A program made the translations under genes and the position numbers. A stretch of DNA of 64,000 bases from the NCBI RefSeq assembly GCF_000478925.1, contig NZ_AP013072.1, positions 1,528,501 through 1,592,500 of the forward strand. The letters run 5' to 3'. Positions 1 through 10,436 of the stretch are shown piece after piece (positions within the stretch are counted from its first letter, which is position 1; every line of letters starts with the position of its first letter). The notes beneath the pieces are model-generated. The model was not told where the DNA came from. It saw nothing but the letters and a program-made list of their open reading frames with translations, and searched no databases. The DNA comes from Streptococcus anginosus subsp. whileyi MAS624. Lineage in GTDB: Bacteria; Bacillota; Bacilli; Lactobacillales; Streptococcaceae.

Positions 1-1316
1 CCCCCATTTGATAACAGTTCTAGCATCCGCTCTTGCGTGTGGTTGGTATCTTGATACTCATCCACCATGACTTCATGGTATTTTGTCCGATAAAAGTGGC
101 GCACATCAGGAAATTCTTCTAAAATCTGAATGGCAAAATGACTGATATCTGCAAATTCAAACGCATTTTCTTCTTTTTTCCGTTGTAGATAGCTTGTCAC
201 AAACGATTTCATAAATTGCTGCAAGACAAGCAAGATTTCCTTGGCTTCCTCATGATAGGTCACTTGAAATTCAAAGCGATAAAATTGATCTGCCAAATCA
301 CGTAAAACTTGAATTTTTTCCTTACGTTTTTCGTTATAAGCGTTAATAATTTCTTTTAATTCTTCTTTGCGTCCGCTGTTTGTCAAGGCTTTCCCATTGC
401 TGGCCCGCGATATTTCTACAATGTTATTGAGCGTTGTGAGATAAGCTTCCTCAGAGGATTGTCCTTGTAAGCTTGCCAGACCATCAAGCACACGCTGCAC
501 ATTTTCAAGGTATTTTGCTTTGGGAAATTCCTTGGCTTCATGAACCAAATGATAGCTAAAAAAATCTTCTAAATCAAAGAGGGCTTCTTTTGTTTGTGTT
601 AAAAGGCGCACTTTTTCTTCTTGGAAATCCGCATGAGCGTAAGCTTTCAAGAAATCTTGTTCTAAGTATTCGATTGGGCTACTGGTGGATTGCAAAAAAG
701 CATAAATCTTATAAACCTGCTCTCGAAAACCAAGCAAATCTTTCCTCTGACCTGTAAAATTTTTGACTAATTTTTTAAACAAAGTTGCCTGATCAGATTG
801 ATAGAAGTCTTCAAAAACTTGCTCAAAAACTTCGTTTTGTAGCAATAACTGCTCACTCGCATTTTGCAAAATGCGAAAATTTGGCGCCAATTCTAGGAGA
901 TAACCATATTTATTGAGGACCTTTTGGGTAAAAGAGTCCATGGTTCCAATGTCGGCATTCGGAATATCGGCTAATTGCTGCGCCAAGTGCTGTTTGAGCT
1001 CCTCATCATCTGTTGCCTTCAAGACCTTGGATAACTCTTTCTCCAAGCGCTCTTTTAATTCACTGGCTGCTTTAACGGTAAAAGTCGAAATGAAGAGCTG
1101 GTCAATGCGAACTCCCCGCAGAATTTGGTCAATAATCCGCTGCACCATAACAAAGGTTTTTCCTGAGCCTGCAGAAGCAGATACAAGGATATTTTGACCG
1201 GAGGAGTAAATGGCTTCGATTTGCTCTGGTGTACGTTTTTGAGCTTTGTCAGACTGTGCTTCTTGATCCTGCAAAGCACGAATCTCTGCTTGACTCAAAA
1301 ATGGAATTTGCTTCAT
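1..1316 (-). CDS. rexA: ATP-dependent helicase/nuclease subunit A, N-terminal 438 residues (partial)
   Basis: This is the helicase subunit of the RexAB (AddAB-type) complex, which processes double-strand DNA ends for recombinational repair. The gene runs off the left edge, so only the N-terminal third is visible. The translation from the ATG at 1316 begins [18 protein letters not shown]. It carries a UvrD-type Walker A (SASAGSGKT) near residue 50 and a Walker B region (MVDEYQDT) near residue 430. The start overlaps the rexB stop as ATGA, so the subunits look translationally coupled. The C-terminal nuclease domain is outside the window. The identification rests on the motifs and on linkage to rexB. 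Confidence 0.93.
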   Translation of the reverse strand, partial: MKQIPFLSQAEIRALQDQEAQSDKAQKRTPEQIEAIYSSGQNILVSASAGSGKTFVMVQRIIDQILRGVRIDQLFISTFTVKAASELKERLEKELSKVLKATDDEELKQHLAQQLADIPNADIGTMDSFTQKVLNKYGYLLELAPNFRILQNASEQLLLQNEVFEQVFEDFYQSDQATLFKKLVKNFTGQRKDLLGFREQVYKIYAFLQSTSSPIEYLEQDFLKAYAHADFQEEKVRLLTQTKEALFDLEDFFSYHLVHEAKEFPKAKYLENVQRVLDGLASLQGQSSEEAYLTTLNNIVEISRASNGKALTNSGRKEELKEIINAYNEKRKEKIQVLRDLADQFYRFEFQVTYHEEAKEILLVLQQFMKSFVTSYLQRKKEENAFEFADISHFAIQILEEFPDVRHFYRTKYHEVMVDEYQDTNHTQERMLELLSNG

Positions 1317-4300
1317 TTTTCTAACTCCTCCTTCATCTTTTCTATCCATGCTTGACGTTTTTTTTCACCTGTCGGGTGGCTATCTAACTTAACCAAACGG
1401 CGAGCGCTAGAGAGGTGAAGGTTCGCTTCAAATCCCGTAATGGACTTGTACTGCTCCACAAAAGGTGCAATACTTTTGCCATTCTCCGTATAAGGATTGA
1501 TGTAAAAATGCCCTGCCAAAATCTGCTCAGCAGCACGGCGATACAAGAGTGCATTATAAGCCAACAATGTCTCCAACTCCTCTTGACTCAACAGATTCAC
1601 TTTCTTTTTATCGTACAAAGCATTCAGCTGACGAGCCTGCTCAGACAAGAACAGACCTTTGTATTCTAGGTTCTTCATTGCTTCTTTGATAGCGTCGCCT
1701 TGCGATTTCGTCTTGGCTAAAGACACAAGTGGATTGGTCATCTGCAAATACATGGCGCCAAAAGCATGCTCTTCTTCATTCATCCACGACTCTTGTTTCA
1801 AAGCTGCTAGATAGGTAGGTAATTGAGAATTTAAGCCATTGAAAAATTTCTGAAAATCAAAATTCGTATCGCTTGATTTATAGTCAACAACGCCTAGACT
1901 GCCATCTATCCTCAAACGGTCAATCCGGTCAACTTTCCCTCGAATTTGAAGGTTGCGTCCGTCTGACAAGATTAGAACATTTGTTTCTTCTTGACCGAAA
2001 ACAGCTTCTTCTTGAATGGTTTCTACCAATTCATTTCTCTCTAAAACCTGTCCTGTCGCACGCGCTGCGTCAAGCAAAACTTCATGAGCAAACAATGCTT
2101 CGGCACTTTCGGTATAAAGAGCTTCAAACTCAGGTTCACAGCTTACTTCCTGAATGACTTTTTCTAGACGGATGTCGAATTGCTCGTTCGATTGATCGTG
2201 CACGACTTTTTCAAACACACGGTGCAGAAAATTTCCATGACTGCGCGCATCTGGGTAAATTGTCATTTCTTCTTGCAGAGCCAAAATATACTTCAAAAAA
2301 TAAGCATACTGATTACGATAAAATTCTGTCAAAGCTGAAGTCGACAATAGAAATGCTTGATGAGGCGGATAAAGGATTTGCAAAGTCTGTTCTGACAAGG
2401 TTTCTGTCTCAAGACTTGACGTGACATTCGGAATCGAAATGCCTTCACTTTCCAATTTTTTGCGTAAAACTCGTACAGCTACTGACCAAAAAGTCTGTTC
2501 TTTCTCAGTCAAAGAATGCTCTTTATCAATATCTCCTTGATTCAACTCAATAACCCTCGCCAATAAAGCACGATAAGTACCAATATCATCACTTGTTGCC
2601 TGCGGATGCTTCACCTCAATTGGCAAAGCAATTGGTTGCTCACGCAGTTCCAACAGATATGGAGAAATGTCATTCTCTATTTCATTGACAATCTGAGGAG
2701 TGGAAAGTACCAATCTATCCGTTGCAGCATTTAGAAGTGACAAGGCGACAAAACGATTTTTCTTGAGATTTTCCTGAGCAGCAATCAGCAATTCCGAATG
2801 CTCATCAGTCGCTTCATTTAATCGTAATCGTTCTTCATCTGACAAGAGACTCTTGTTTTGCACAATTTTTGGAAAATAGTCTTGGGTCAAACCAACAGCA
2901 TAGACAAAAGGACTTGACAAGGGCTCAATCAAATCATAAGATTGAACGGTCACAACGTCCACCGTTGCTGGAATAGTCCGATAATTGGATAACAGCATTC
3001 CTGACTGCACCAGAGTCAGAAAATCATCTAGCTTGACCTTGCTGGCTGAAAAGACACTGGCAAATTGTTCCAAAACATGACAAAAAGCTTTCCAAACTTC
3101 TTCTTGCCGTTCTTGATCTTGCGGATTCGTAAAATCTACTAAACCAGCAAAATTCTGAGAAAAAGCAATCACTGTCAAAAATTGATGAAATTTCTGGAGC
3201 AGACCTGTCGCTGTTTGACTGCGAGATTTGAAAAACTCTAACAAAGGAGACACTATCTTCTTCCTCAAACGATTGATTTGAACTAAATCAAACTTATGAC
3301 GTTGATTGTGAGTGAAATCCTTGGCAAATTTGCTGGCTCCTTTTACATCTGCAAAACGAATATATTGCTCAAACAAGTCTAACTCTTCTTGCTTTAAATG
3401 ACCATAAAGACCTGTTTTTAAGAGATTGAGCAAATCTTCCGTTCGAAAATTGTAGTGTTTTAGGCGCACTAAAGCTTCAATAAATTGCACCAAAGGGTGA
3501 TGGGCCATAGCCTCATTTCGTCCCAGATAAAAAGGGATTTGATACTGATCAAAAATCGTCTTTAACTGCAAACGATAGGCTTCCACATCTCCCAAAAGTA
3601 AGCGAATATCTTTGTAGCGAGCACCATCATGAACTCGCTGGCGAATGCTTTTTGCCACATATTCCAGTTCTTCCTTTTGATTGACAGTCGACCAAATCTG
3701 TACATGCGAGCGATCCTGTTCCGTCAATTCCAACTCAACATCTGAGAAATCATAACGGCTTTCTAGCAGTTTTGAAATGTTCCCAAAAGCATCATCCGGC
3801 TGCGCTGCAGGTCTATATTCAGGTTTCACTTCATACTCATTTGCCAAATGGCGCAAGAAATCCACGCTAGCCTGATAGAGATTGCCCTCTCGAAAAGTCG
3901 CACGGTATGCCTTCTCACTGGCATAAACACCAATAATGATTTCCACACCCTTATTATGCAAAAGCTCGATCAAATAAGCTTCCTCAGCCGAAAAGCGCGT
4001 AAAGCCATCAATAACCAAGACTAAATCCTGCAGTTCCTCATCCACATCACCTACTATAATATGATGGGTAAAGGCCATGATATTTGAATCAGAAGTAAAT
4101 TCACTCTGATTAAGCTGATACATCACTACTTGAAAAATCTTGATTAAATCTGCTTTTTTCTCGGCTTCATCCAGAGAGTCCAAGTCTGCAACAGTCATTT
4201 TGGCTTCTTGCAACTCATGATAGAGTTCAACCAATTGCTGAATAAACTGCGCATCCGTCCGAATGCCACCGTACACCTGCAAATCATGCTCTTCCATTTC

Positions 4301-4585
4301 AGATAAGACCTTGTAAAAGAGCATTCCCAAACCAATATCATCTAATGGTTTGCCTTGCTGCACATCATTGAGGACAAAATAACGCGCCATCTGCGCAAAA
4401 CGTGTCACTGTAATAGCAAACGAAGCGTGGTTTTCTAAAAGACTCAAAACAGCCCTCTCTTTTTCAAATGAAAGAGAGTTGGGGGCAATATAAAACACGC
4501 GCTTGCCTGCTTGTGCCAAGCGCTCTGCTTCTTTCACCAAAATCTTCGTTAAGGGATTGCGAATATCAGTATAAAGTAATTTCAT
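1313..4585 (-). CDS. rexB: ATP-dependent nuclease subunit B
   Basis: This is the partner subunit of RexA and the streptococcal counterpart of AddB. It is about 1090 residues long, as expected for the family. The N-terminal half looks like a degenerate UvrD-like helicase fold. The C-terminal part holds a RecB-like nuclease, with the stretch [20 protein letters not shown] giving the D-x(n)-D-Y-K catalytic pattern near residue 900. I chose the ATG at 4585 because AGGA lies five bases upstream; an in-frame TTG at 4603 would add six residues. rexA follows with a four-base overlap. No promoter was assigned. Confidence 0.92.
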   Translation of the reverse strand: MKLLYTDIRNPLTKILVKEAERLAQAGKRVFYIAPNSLSFEKERAVLSLLENHASFAITVTRFAQMARYFVLNDVQQGKPLDDIGLGMLFYKVLSEMEEHDLQVYGGIRTDAQFIQQLVELYHELQEAKMTVADLDSLDEAEKKADLIKIFQVVMYQLNQSEFTSDSNIMAFTHHIIVGDVDEELQDLVLVIDGFTRFSAEEAYLIELLHNKGVEIIIGVYASEKAYRATFREGNLYQASVDFLRHLANEYEVKPEYRPAAQPDDAFGNISKLLESRYDFSDVELELTEQDRSHVQIWSTVNQKEELEYVAKSIRQRVHDGARYKDIRLLLGDVEAYRLQLKTIFDQYQIPFYLGRNEAMAHHPLVQFIEALVRLKHYNFRTEDLLNLLKTGLYGHLKQEELDLFEQYIRFADVKGASKFAKDFTHNQRHKFDLVQINRLRKKIVSPLLEFFKSRSQTATGLLQKFHQFLTVIAFSQNFAGLVDFTNPQDQERQEEVWKAFCHVLEQFASVFSASKVKLDDFLTLVQSGMLLSNYRTIPATVDVVTVQSYDLIEPLSSPFVYAVGLTQDYFPKIVQNKSLLSDEERLRLNEATDEHSELLIAAQENLKKNRFVALSLLNAATDRLVLSTPQIVNEIENDISPYLLELREQPIALPIEVKHPQATSDDIGTYRALLARVIELNQGDIDKEHSLTEKEQTFWSVAVRVLRKKLESEGISIPNVTSSLETETLSEQTLQILYPPHQAFLLSTSALTEFYRNQYAYFLKYILALQEEMTIYPDARSHGNFLHRVFEKVVHDQSNEQFDIRLEKVIQEVSCEPEFEALYTESAEALFAHEVLLDAARATGQVLERNELVETIQEEAVFGQEETNVLILSDGRNLQIRGKVDRIDRLRIDGSLGVVDYKSSDTNFDFQKFFNGLNSQLPTYLAALKQESWMNEEEHAFGAMYLQMTNPLVSLAKTKSQGDAIKEAMKNLEYKGLFLSEQARQLNALYDKKKVNLLSQEELETLLAYNALLYRRAAEQILAGHFYINPYTENGKSIAPFVEQYKSITGFEANLHLSSARRLVKLDSHPTGEKKRQAWIEKMKEELEK

Positions 4586-4667
4586 GAGCATCCTTTTTGT
4601 CAAAATATAGTCTTATTATATCATTTTTAAAGTTTTTCAACAGCGATTGACTGCATGCCTTTTCAAG

Positions 4668-4697
4668 AAAAAAATCCCCACAAGAATACTTGTGGAG
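4668..4697 (-). terminator. Rho-independent terminator after the ABC permease gene
   Basis: Read on the minus strand, CTCCACAAG and CTTGTGGGG pair around a short loop and are followed by a run of seven T. It lies just downstream of the permease stop at 4706. Confidence 0.85.
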
Positions 4698-4705
4698 AAC
4701 GATTT

Positions 4706-5920
4706 TTAATGATAAGCTAAAGCTTTTTTGAAGCTCTTCCAAATGCCAATATCATCTGTTTGTAAAATTAAGCTGGAGTAAATCCGACCGATATAAACTG
4801 TCATTCCTAAGGTAAAGACAGAGGCAATGACAAACGAAATCCAGGCTTCTAGACTAGTTGCATAACCGTTAATGGCACGGAAGGGCATAAAGAAGGTCGA
4901 AATAAACGGAATATAAGAACCAACTTTCAACAAGATCGTGTCACCAGCATTTCCAAGAGCCGTCACTCCCAAAAATCCAAGGAGAATCAGCATCACAACA
5001 GGCTGAACAGCTTTCCCAACGTCTTCAATTCTCGTCACCATTGATCCTAAAAAGGCAGATAAGACCACAAACATAAAGACACTCAAGGTGATGAAAGCAA
5101 TAGTATTAAAGGAAATTGCTTCTCCCAAATGCTTCATCAGATTTGGATTGGCATCTAAGAATTCTTTTACAAAAGAAATCTGGTCTGAAAAAGCAAGCAA
5201 CAGCACAGCGCCGATTACATAAATGCTGACATGGGTCAAGATAACTGCAAAAATTCCTGCCATTCGACCATAGAAATATTCAGAAGCCTTGATACTGGAG
5301 AAAATAACCTCCATAATCTTCGTCCCTTTTTCGCTTGCAATTTCTTGAGCAGTTGAGCTTGTATAGACAAGGAGAATCATGTAAAGCATAAAACCAATTG
5401 CTGTTGCGACAATCGTTTGAGTGGTCTTCTTCGCTTCTTTCTTCTCATCAATCTTTTCTTTGAAATCAATAGCTCTTGAAAGTAGCTTCACTTGATTAGC
5501 TGATAAATTAGCTTGGCTAATATTTGCAACCTGTTGCAACTGCATCAGTTTCTGTGTAATTTCAATTTTTGTAGCACTACTCATGCTCGTATCTGCAAAA
5601 TAAGTTGCCTTGATTTGCCCGTCTGCTTCTGATACTAGCAAATATCCGCCAACATCGCCATCTTTTACAGCTTTCTTAGCTGCTGCTTTATTTTTATAAT
5701 CGAAATCCAGATTCTTAGTATCTTTCAGAGCTTCCTTCACTTGAGCATTGTCTGATACAACTGCGACACGGTTAGAACTACTACTTGACATGGAGGAAAG
5801 ATAACCAACTCCCATACTCAGACCGATAAAAATGAAAGGCGAAATAACCATGAAGACAAAACTCCATGACTTGACATGACGAAGATAGGTTTCTTTGATA
5901 ACAATTAAAGTCTGTTTCAT
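4706..5920 (-). CDS. ABC transporter permease, NatB-like (ABC-2 type)
   Basis: This 404-residue membrane protein belongs to the ABC-2 exporter permease family, similar to NatB. A first membrane segment lies near residues 20-42. A soluble extracellular domain of about 120 residues follows, rich in lysine and serine. At least five more hydrophobic segments occupy residues 165-400. It is coupled to the ATPase gene upstream through an ATGA overlap at 5917-5920. The substrate cannot be read from sequence; sodium, antimicrobial peptides or other small molecules are known for relatives. A strong terminator closes the operon. Confidence 0.82.
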   Translation of the reverse strand: MKQTLIVIKETYLRHVKSWSFVFMVISPFIFIGLSMGVGYLSSMSSSSSNRVAVVSDNAQVKEALKDTKNLDFDYKNKAAAKKAVKDGDVGGYLLVSEADGQIKATYFADTSMSSATKIEITQKLMQLQQVANISQANLSANQVKLLSRAIDFKEKIDEKKEAKKTTQTIVATAIGFMLYMILLVYTSSTAQEIASEKGTKIMEVIFSSIKASEYFYGRMAGIFAVILTHVSIYVIGAVLLLAFSDQISFVKEFLDANPNLMKHLGEAISFNTIAFITLSVFMFVVLSAFLGSMVTRIEDVGKAVQPVVMLILLGFLGVTALGNAGDTILLKVGSYIPFISTFFMPFRAINGYATSLEAWISFVIASVFTLGMTVYIGRIYSSLILQTDDIGIWKSFKKALAYH

Positions 5921-6810
5921 ACTTCCACCCCTGATTCTAACTTAAAGATTTCATCAATTGTTGGAGCTTGTTGGTCAAAAGTTTCAATATATTGTCCTTT
6001 AGTCAACAAGTCAAACAATTCCTTACCAGCTGCTTCGTCATCTAATATCAATCGCCATGTGCCTTGGTTGGTCAGATTGGCTTTACTTACGTGAGGAAGT
6101 GCTTCTAATTCCGTTTGAGACAGCGAGCTAGACACAAAGAGACGTGTTTTGCCGTATTGATTACGAACTTCCTGCACGCTGCCATCCAAAATGACTTTCC
6201 CATCACGAATCATAACAACATCATCACACAATTCTTCCACATTGGTCATCACATGGTCAGAGAAAATAATCGTTGCTCCACGCTCTTTTTCCTCAATAAT
6301 GACCTGTTTCAAAATCTCGGTATTCACAGGATCCAAACCACTAAATGGCTCGTCTAGGATAATCAAATTTGGTTCATGCAAGAGTGTGATAATCAGCTGA
6401 ACCTTTTGTTGATTCCCTTTAGACAAGCTCTTGATTTTATCGGTCACTTTGCCTTTGACTTGCAAGCGCTCCATCCACTGAGGTAATTTTTCTTTCACAA
6501 CTGCATTTGGTACTCCCTTTAAATTTGCCAAATACCGCACTTGCTCATAGACAGTCAACTTGGGCATCAGGCTTCGCTCTTCTGGTAAATAACCAATTTT
6601 CCGATAAGTCTCCTGAGAAATCGGTTGCTTATCAAATGTAATGTTTCCGCTGTATTCTAAAAAACGCAGAATACTATGGAAAATCGTAGTTTTCCCCGCA
6701 CCATTCTTTCCAATCAAACCGAGGATTTGCCCTGATTCAGCCCTGAAATCAACACCAAATAGCACTTGTTTTTGCCCAAAACTTTTTTCTAAATTTTGAA
6801 TTTCAAGCAT
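5917..6810 (-). CDS. ABC transporter ATP-binding protein, NatA-like
   Basis: This 297-residue ATPase has Walker A GKNGAGKTT near residue 40, a signature region reading LSKGNQQK, and Walker B LIILDEPFSGLD. The LSKGNQQK form, instead of LSGGQ, is common among NatA-type exporters. It pairs with the permease gene that overlaps its stop codon. The last 80 residues form a C-terminal extension typical of this subfamily. A Shine-Dalgarno AGGAGG precedes the ATG. The upstream 6830-6890 region is very AT-rich with dyad symmetry, so a local repressor is possible. Confidence 0.85.
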   Translation of the reverse strand: MLEIQNLEKSFGQKQVLFGVDFRAESGQILGLIGKNGAGKTTIFHSILRFLEYSGNITFDKQPISQETYRKIGYLPEERSLMPKLTVYEQVRYLANLKGVPNAVVKEKLPQWMERLQVKGKVTDKIKSLSKGNQQKVQLIITLLHEPNLIILDEPFSGLDPVNTEILKQVIIEEKERGATIIFSDHVMTNVEELCDDVVMIRDGKVILDGSVQEVRNQYGKTRLFVSSSLSQTELEALPHVSKANLTNQGTWRLILDDEAAGKELFDLLTKGQYIETFDQQAPTIDEIFKLESGVEV

Positions 6811-6835
6811 CCTAAACCTCCTGAAATTTTAAGTT

Positions 6836-6884
6836 CACTATATTATATATATTGTCTATATTTAATAGTATAATATTTTGAAAG
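6836..6884 (-). promoter_or_regulatory. AT-rich dyad upstream of the ABC exporter operon
   Basis: On the minus strand ACTAT and ATAGT flank an AT-rich segment that contains TATAAT. The symmetry and position fit a promoter with an overlapping operator, such as a GntR/YtrA-type or PadR-type site. No regulator gene lies next to it, so this is a weak call. Confidence 0.3.
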
Positions 6885-6927
6885 CGTATTTTCAAGTTTT
6901 TGTGTAAAATTCCTTATTTTTTACAAC

Positions 6928-6982
6928 AAAAAAGAGAGTCATCAACAGTTACATTTATAGATCGTCTGTCTCTCACTCTCTT
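6928..6982 (-). terminator. Terminator after the PC4-like gene
   Basis: AAGAGAGT and ACTCTCTT pair across a roughly 35-base loop region, and the minus strand continues into TTTT. It lies between the PC4-like gene and the ABC exporter operon. Confidence 0.55.
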
Positions 6983-7005
6983 GCCTTTATTCTATTTACG
7001 CTTTA

Positions 7006-7218
7006 CTAAGCCTTAAAAGCCTCTACCAATACTTGAAATTCTTCATTGGAAAGCGTAATCCCCTTCCCCATTTTTGTATGATCAGGACTCCAGCTACGGA
7101 TATCATATTTGGCTGGTGCACCATTGAAACTCACTCGGTTCAGCTCTTTCGTCCAGCCTTTATCATTTTCTGATAACACCAGTAACTTTTCTTCTATCTC
7201 AAATTTGAATTCTGACAT
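7006..7218 (-). CDS. ydbC: YdbC-family PC4-like single-stranded DNA-binding protein
   Basis: This 70-residue protein matches the YdbC/PC4 (transcriptional coactivator p15) family. Relatives are small dimeric single-stranded nucleic acid binders. The central WTKELNRVSFNGAPAKYDIR and the following RSWSPDHTKMGKGITLS are typical of the fold. The key regulatory clue is an exact com-box (TACGAATA) 30 bases before the ATG, which places the gene in the SigX competence regulon. An orthologous small gene is, to my recollection, among the pneumococcal late competence genes. A role in handling single-stranded DNA during transformation is an inference. Confidence 0.78.
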   Translation of the reverse strand: MSEFKFEIEEKLLVLSENDKGWTKELNRVSFNGAPAKYDIRSWSPDHTKMGKGITLSNEEFQVLVEAFKA

Positions 7219-7247
7219 TTTTGTCTCCTTTTTCTTCTTTCTTGATT

Positions 7248-7255
7248 TATTCGTA
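7248..7255 (-). promoter_or_regulatory. com-box (SigX/ComX promoter element) of ydbC
   Basis: The minus strand reads TACGAATA, an exact match to the streptococcal com-box (cin-box), preceded by a T-rich tract. It lies 30 bases upstream of the ydbC ATG, in the correct orientation. Confidence 0.8.
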
Positions 7256-7320
7256 AAAAATTTACTTTTTTAGCGAGTTTGTTATATAATATATTGTAAC
7301 AAGTTATGGAGAATTTAGCT

Positions 7321-7647
7321 ATGAAAAAATTTCTCGAAATGATTTTAGAGCGCGCAAGTGAATTTATCAATTACAAAAAGGATACACAAGAGGTAGAGGA
7401 AGACAACGCCAATATTTTGCAGACGATTGAAACAGCTTTGCAAAAAAAATCAGGTGTGCATGTCATTTTTTCAGATAAAAGTTTTACTGGTGATATTGTC
7501 AAATATGACAAAGAGCGTCAGCAATTGATTGTTAAAAACTTCCAGAAAAGTATGTCAACGATTATTCGTATTTCAGATATTAAGCGGATTCGTCTGGTTC
7601 CAAATACTATCAGAGAAGCGCAAAAAAGAAATTCCAACCTCCGCTAA
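7321..7647 (+). CDS. Hypothetical protein, 108 residues, Sm-like-fold candidate
   Basis: I do not recognise a named family. The protein starts MKKFLEMILERASEF, with an amphipathic acidic N-terminal helix and a linker. The second half, residues 50-95, has a beta-rich pattern (VHVIFSDKSFTGDIVKYD, then STIIRISDIKRIRLV). That could be a small barrel binding nucleic acid or peptide; this is inference only. I chose the ATG at 7321 because GGAGA lies eight bases upstream; an ATG at 7306 overlaps this Shine-Dalgarno. The gene is single and divergent from ydbC. A terminator begins before its stop codon. Confidence 0.7.
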   Translation: MKKFLEMILERASEFINYKKDTQEVEEDNANILQTIETALQKKSGVHVIFSDKSFTGDIVKYDKERQQLIVKNFQKSMSTIIRISDIKRIRLVPNTIREAQKRNSNLR

Positions 7648-7664
7648 GAGATTGGAATTTTTTT
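7631..7664 (+). terminator. Terminator after the 108-residue hypothetical gene
   Basis: ATTCCAA and TTGGAAT form the stem, followed by six to seven T. The hairpin overlaps the stop codon of the gene and also sits at the end of the convergent trpZ. Confidence 0.75.
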
Positions 7665-8421
7665 ATTCAAATAAGCTGTAATAATCCGCAATCGTCATTT
7701 TCGCTTTCTCTTCTTGATGTAAGTCTTGGATAATTTGTCCGTCTTTCATGACAATCAAGCGGTTACCGTATTTAAGAGCATCCTCCATATGGTGAGTAAT
7801 CATAAGAGCAGTTAGTTGGTCACGATTCACAAATTCTTCTGTCAGACTCATCAATGCCACACTGGTTTTGGGGTCAAGCGCTGCTGTATGTTCATCCAAA
7901 AGCAACAGCTCAGGGCGTTTGAGAGTCGCCATTAAAAGACTCAAAGCCTGTCTTTGCCCACCCGAGAGAAATTCAATCGGCGTATCTAAGTGTTTTTCTA
8001 AACCATTGCCGATTTTGTCTATCGTCTCCTGAAATTCTTTGCGATAATGGCTCAGACGGCGTGGCACTAGACGGCGTTTTTCACCACGAAATTTAGCAAT
8101 CAATAGGTTTTCTGCCACCGTCATGCGCGGAGCTGTTCCCATCTTTGGGTCTTGAAAGACGCGTGACAGATACTTAGCCCGTTTTTCTGGTGAATAACTG
8201 GTCACATTTTCACCTAGAATATAAATGCTGCCACTCGTCAATGGTAATGTTCCTGCAATGACATTGAAAAGCGTGGATTTCCCTGCCCCATTTCCGCCTA
8301 AAATCGTAATGAAGTCATGCTCAAAAATATCCAGTGAAACATCATTTAAAATAATCTTTTCTTCTTCAATACCCGTATTCACAATTTTTGTCGCGTTTTT
8401 TAATTCTACAATTGCTGTCAT
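7663..8421 (-). CDS. trpZ: ABC transporter ATP-binding protein, TrpZ-like
   Basis: This 252-residue ATPase has Walker A GGNGAGKST near residue 43, signature LSGGQRQALS, Walker B LLLLDEHTAALD and an H-loop MITHHMEDAL. It is the last gene of a three-gene uptake operon with a T-box leader. The start overlaps the permease stop as ATGA. In streptococci this set is annotated as a predicted tryptophan transporter (TrpXYZ). The substrate assignment is by family and by T-box control, not from the ATPase itself. If trpX is inactive in this strain, this subunit may have no working partner. Confidence 0.8.
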   Translation of the reverse strand: MTAIVELKNATKIVNTGIEEEKIILNDVSLDIFEHDFITILGGNGAGKSTLFNVIAGTLPLTSGSIYILGENVTSYSPEKRAKYLSRVFQDPKMGTAPRMTVAENLLIAKFRGEKRRLVPRRLSHYRKEFQETIDKIGNGLEKHLDTPIEFLSGGQRQALSLLMATLKRPELLLLDEHTAALDPKTSVALMSLTEEFVNRDQLTALMITHHMEDALKYGNRLIVMKDGQIIQDLHQEEKAKMTIADYYSLFE

Positions 8422-9284
8422 TTGCTTAACTTGACTCCTTTAAAGAATTTATTTTTGAAAGTCGGAATCATGAGACAAATTGCCAAGATAACCGCACTAT
8501 AAAGGCGAAGATAGCTGGTATTAAAGCCAAGCGCAATCACGCCCCAAATCAGGAATTGATAGAAAATAGAACCGACAACAATCGTCAATAGGCGTTCTGC
8601 CAATGTCAGGCTGGTAAAAAGCACCTCTCCAATAATGAGACTGGCAAGCCCCACAACGATGACACCAATCCCACGCGAGACATCCGCATAACCTTCCTGC
8701 TGAGCAATAAGGGCACCAGCTAGGGCAATGACACCATTAGACAGCACCAGACCCATTAACTCCATTCGTCCTGTGTGAATGCCAAAACTCCTTGCCATAT
8801 CAGGATTATCACCCGTGGCAATATAAGCTTGACCCAATTTTGTATCTAGGAAAAAAAGCAATGCTACAATTACCAAACTGACAAAAATCAATCCTGTCAG
8901 AAGATTGTTTAATTCGCCAGAAAACGGTAGAAAGTCCTGAATTTGCTTCGTTCCAAGAAGTCCAAGATTAGCCCGCCCCATTAACATAAGCATAATAGAA
9001 TGGCAGGAAGTCATGACCAAAATTCCAGAAAGTAGAGTAGGTATCTTCCCCTTGGTATAAAGAAGTCCTGTTGCCATACCTGCCAAACACCCTGCCAGAA
9101 TGGCAACAACAGTCGCCGGAAAGGGATTGATACCTTTACTAATCAGCGTAACTGCCACTGCTCCCCCCAAGGGAAAAGAGCCTTCGGCTGTCATATCAGG
9201 GAAATTTAAAATACGAAAAGTCATAAAAATCCCCAAGCCTAAAATAGCCCAAACAAGTCCTTGTGAGACAATTGAAAGTATCAT
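8418..9284 (-). CDS. trpY: ABC transporter permease, TrpY-like
   Basis: This 288-residue integral membrane protein has about eight hydrophobic segments. It contains the branched-chain-permease-like stretch RILNFPDMTAEGSFPLGGAV near residues 25-44, typical of the permease that accompanies DUF534-type binding proteins. It lies between trpX (42-base gap) and trpZ (four-base overlap), in one operon. The transported molecule is most likely tryptophan or a related amino acid, from the orthologous streptococcal operon and the T-box leader. Confidence 0.8.
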   Translation of the reverse strand: MILSIVSQGLVWAILGLGIFMTFRILNFPDMTAEGSFPLGGAVAVTLISKGINPFPATVVAILAGCLAGMATGLLYTKGKIPTLLSGILVMTSCHSIMLMLMGRANLGLLGTKQIQDFLPFSGELNNLLTGLIFVSLVIVALLFFLDTKLGQAYIATGDNPDMARSFGIHTGRMELMGLVLSNGVIALAGALIAQQEGYADVSRGIGVIVVGLASLIIGEVLFTSLTLAERLLTIVVGSIFYQFLIWGVIALGFNTSYLRLYSAVILAICLMIPTFKNKFFKGVKLSK

Positions 9285-9326
9285 ACTGTTGTCCTAACTT
9301 TTAAAATATCGTTTCTTATAATCGGA

Positions 9327-10326
9327 TTACTCAATGACTTGTCCTGCCTTTTTCAGAACATCATCTGGAATCGTTACTCCTAGCTGAGTAGCCACTTTTT
9401 TATTCACAACTGATTTGCCAGTAGCAAAGATTTCAACAGCTGTGTCTGCTGGTTTAGCGCCCTTCAAAATTTTCGCCGTCATTTTTCCAGTCGCCACTCC
9501 AAGATCTTTTTGATCGACAACCACTGAACCCAGACCACCTTCTTCTACCATAGCGGTCGCACTTGGATAGATTGGTTTTTTAGCCGTTTGATTGCTGGAA
9601 ACGACTGTTGAAAAAGCTGAAGCAATGGTGTTGTCAATTGGAATCCAAATGGCATCTACCTTTCCTGTCATCACATTCATGGTTGAAGCAATCTCATTGG
9701 TAGAAGGTACAGAATAAGGAAGCACTTTATAGCCTGCTTTTTCAGCCAAAGCTGTAAATTCTTCTACCTGCGTTTTTGAATTGTCTTCACTGCTTGAATA
9801 AAGGACGCCGATTGTTTTCACATTCGGTGTTAATTGTTTGATGAGCTCCAATTGCTGTTGAGCTGGGTTGTGGTCAGACACACCTGTAATGTTGCCTCCC
9901 GGCTTTTTCAAATCCTTTACTAAATTCGCCCCAACTGGATCGGTCACTGCTCCCATGACGATTGGCTTGTCTTTCGTTGCACTAGCCAAACCTTGAGCAG
10001 CAGGCGTTGCGATTCCAATCAGCACGTCATTGCCATTGGCAACTAATTGCTTGCTCATCGTTGCCACTTTACTTTGGTCACCTTCTGCATTCATAAAGTC
10101 AATTTTGATCTTCTTGCCTTTATAACCTTCTTGCGCCAATCCTTCTTGAATGCCCTTATAAATCAAGTGACGGATGACTGACATATTGCAGCACACCAAC
10201 TTTTACTGTTTTGGTTGTATTGTTTGTCTTCGGTGCTTTCTCGCCATTTACACTAGAATAAATAATGCCTCCGACAACTAATATCACCAAAAGAGCAATC
10301 ATTCCCATTAACCGTTTGTTTTTCAT
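9327..10326 (-). pseudogene. trpX: Frameshifted substrate-binding lipoprotein-like gene, TrpX-like
   Basis: This is the ABC substrate-binding component (DUF534 family) of TrpXYZ. The true start is the ATG at 10326 behind GGAGA. It encodes an N-terminal membrane/signal segment beginning MKNKRLMGMIALLVILVVGG, then VKVGVLQYVSHPSLDL, and a stop (TAA at 10158-10156). The rest, starting IYKGIQEGLAQ, continues in another frame to 9327. The expected join is SLDL-IYKG. Restoring one copy of ATTTA at 10157-10163 would bring the two parts into frame and give 334 residues. The downstream domain looks intact (GVSDHNPAQQQLELI, STNEIASTM). The lesion may be a real slippage deletion or a sequencing artefact. 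An internal ATG could start a product without a signal segment, which should not be exported. Confidence 0.85.
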
Positions 10327-10436
10327 ATCTGTTCTCCATTTCGTATTTTCTAATTTTTATTCAAGTAAAAGCCAGAGTCGCCATCGTTTCAACATATTTT
10401 TACCTCCATTAACGAGACTGAAACAATAAAAGAAAA

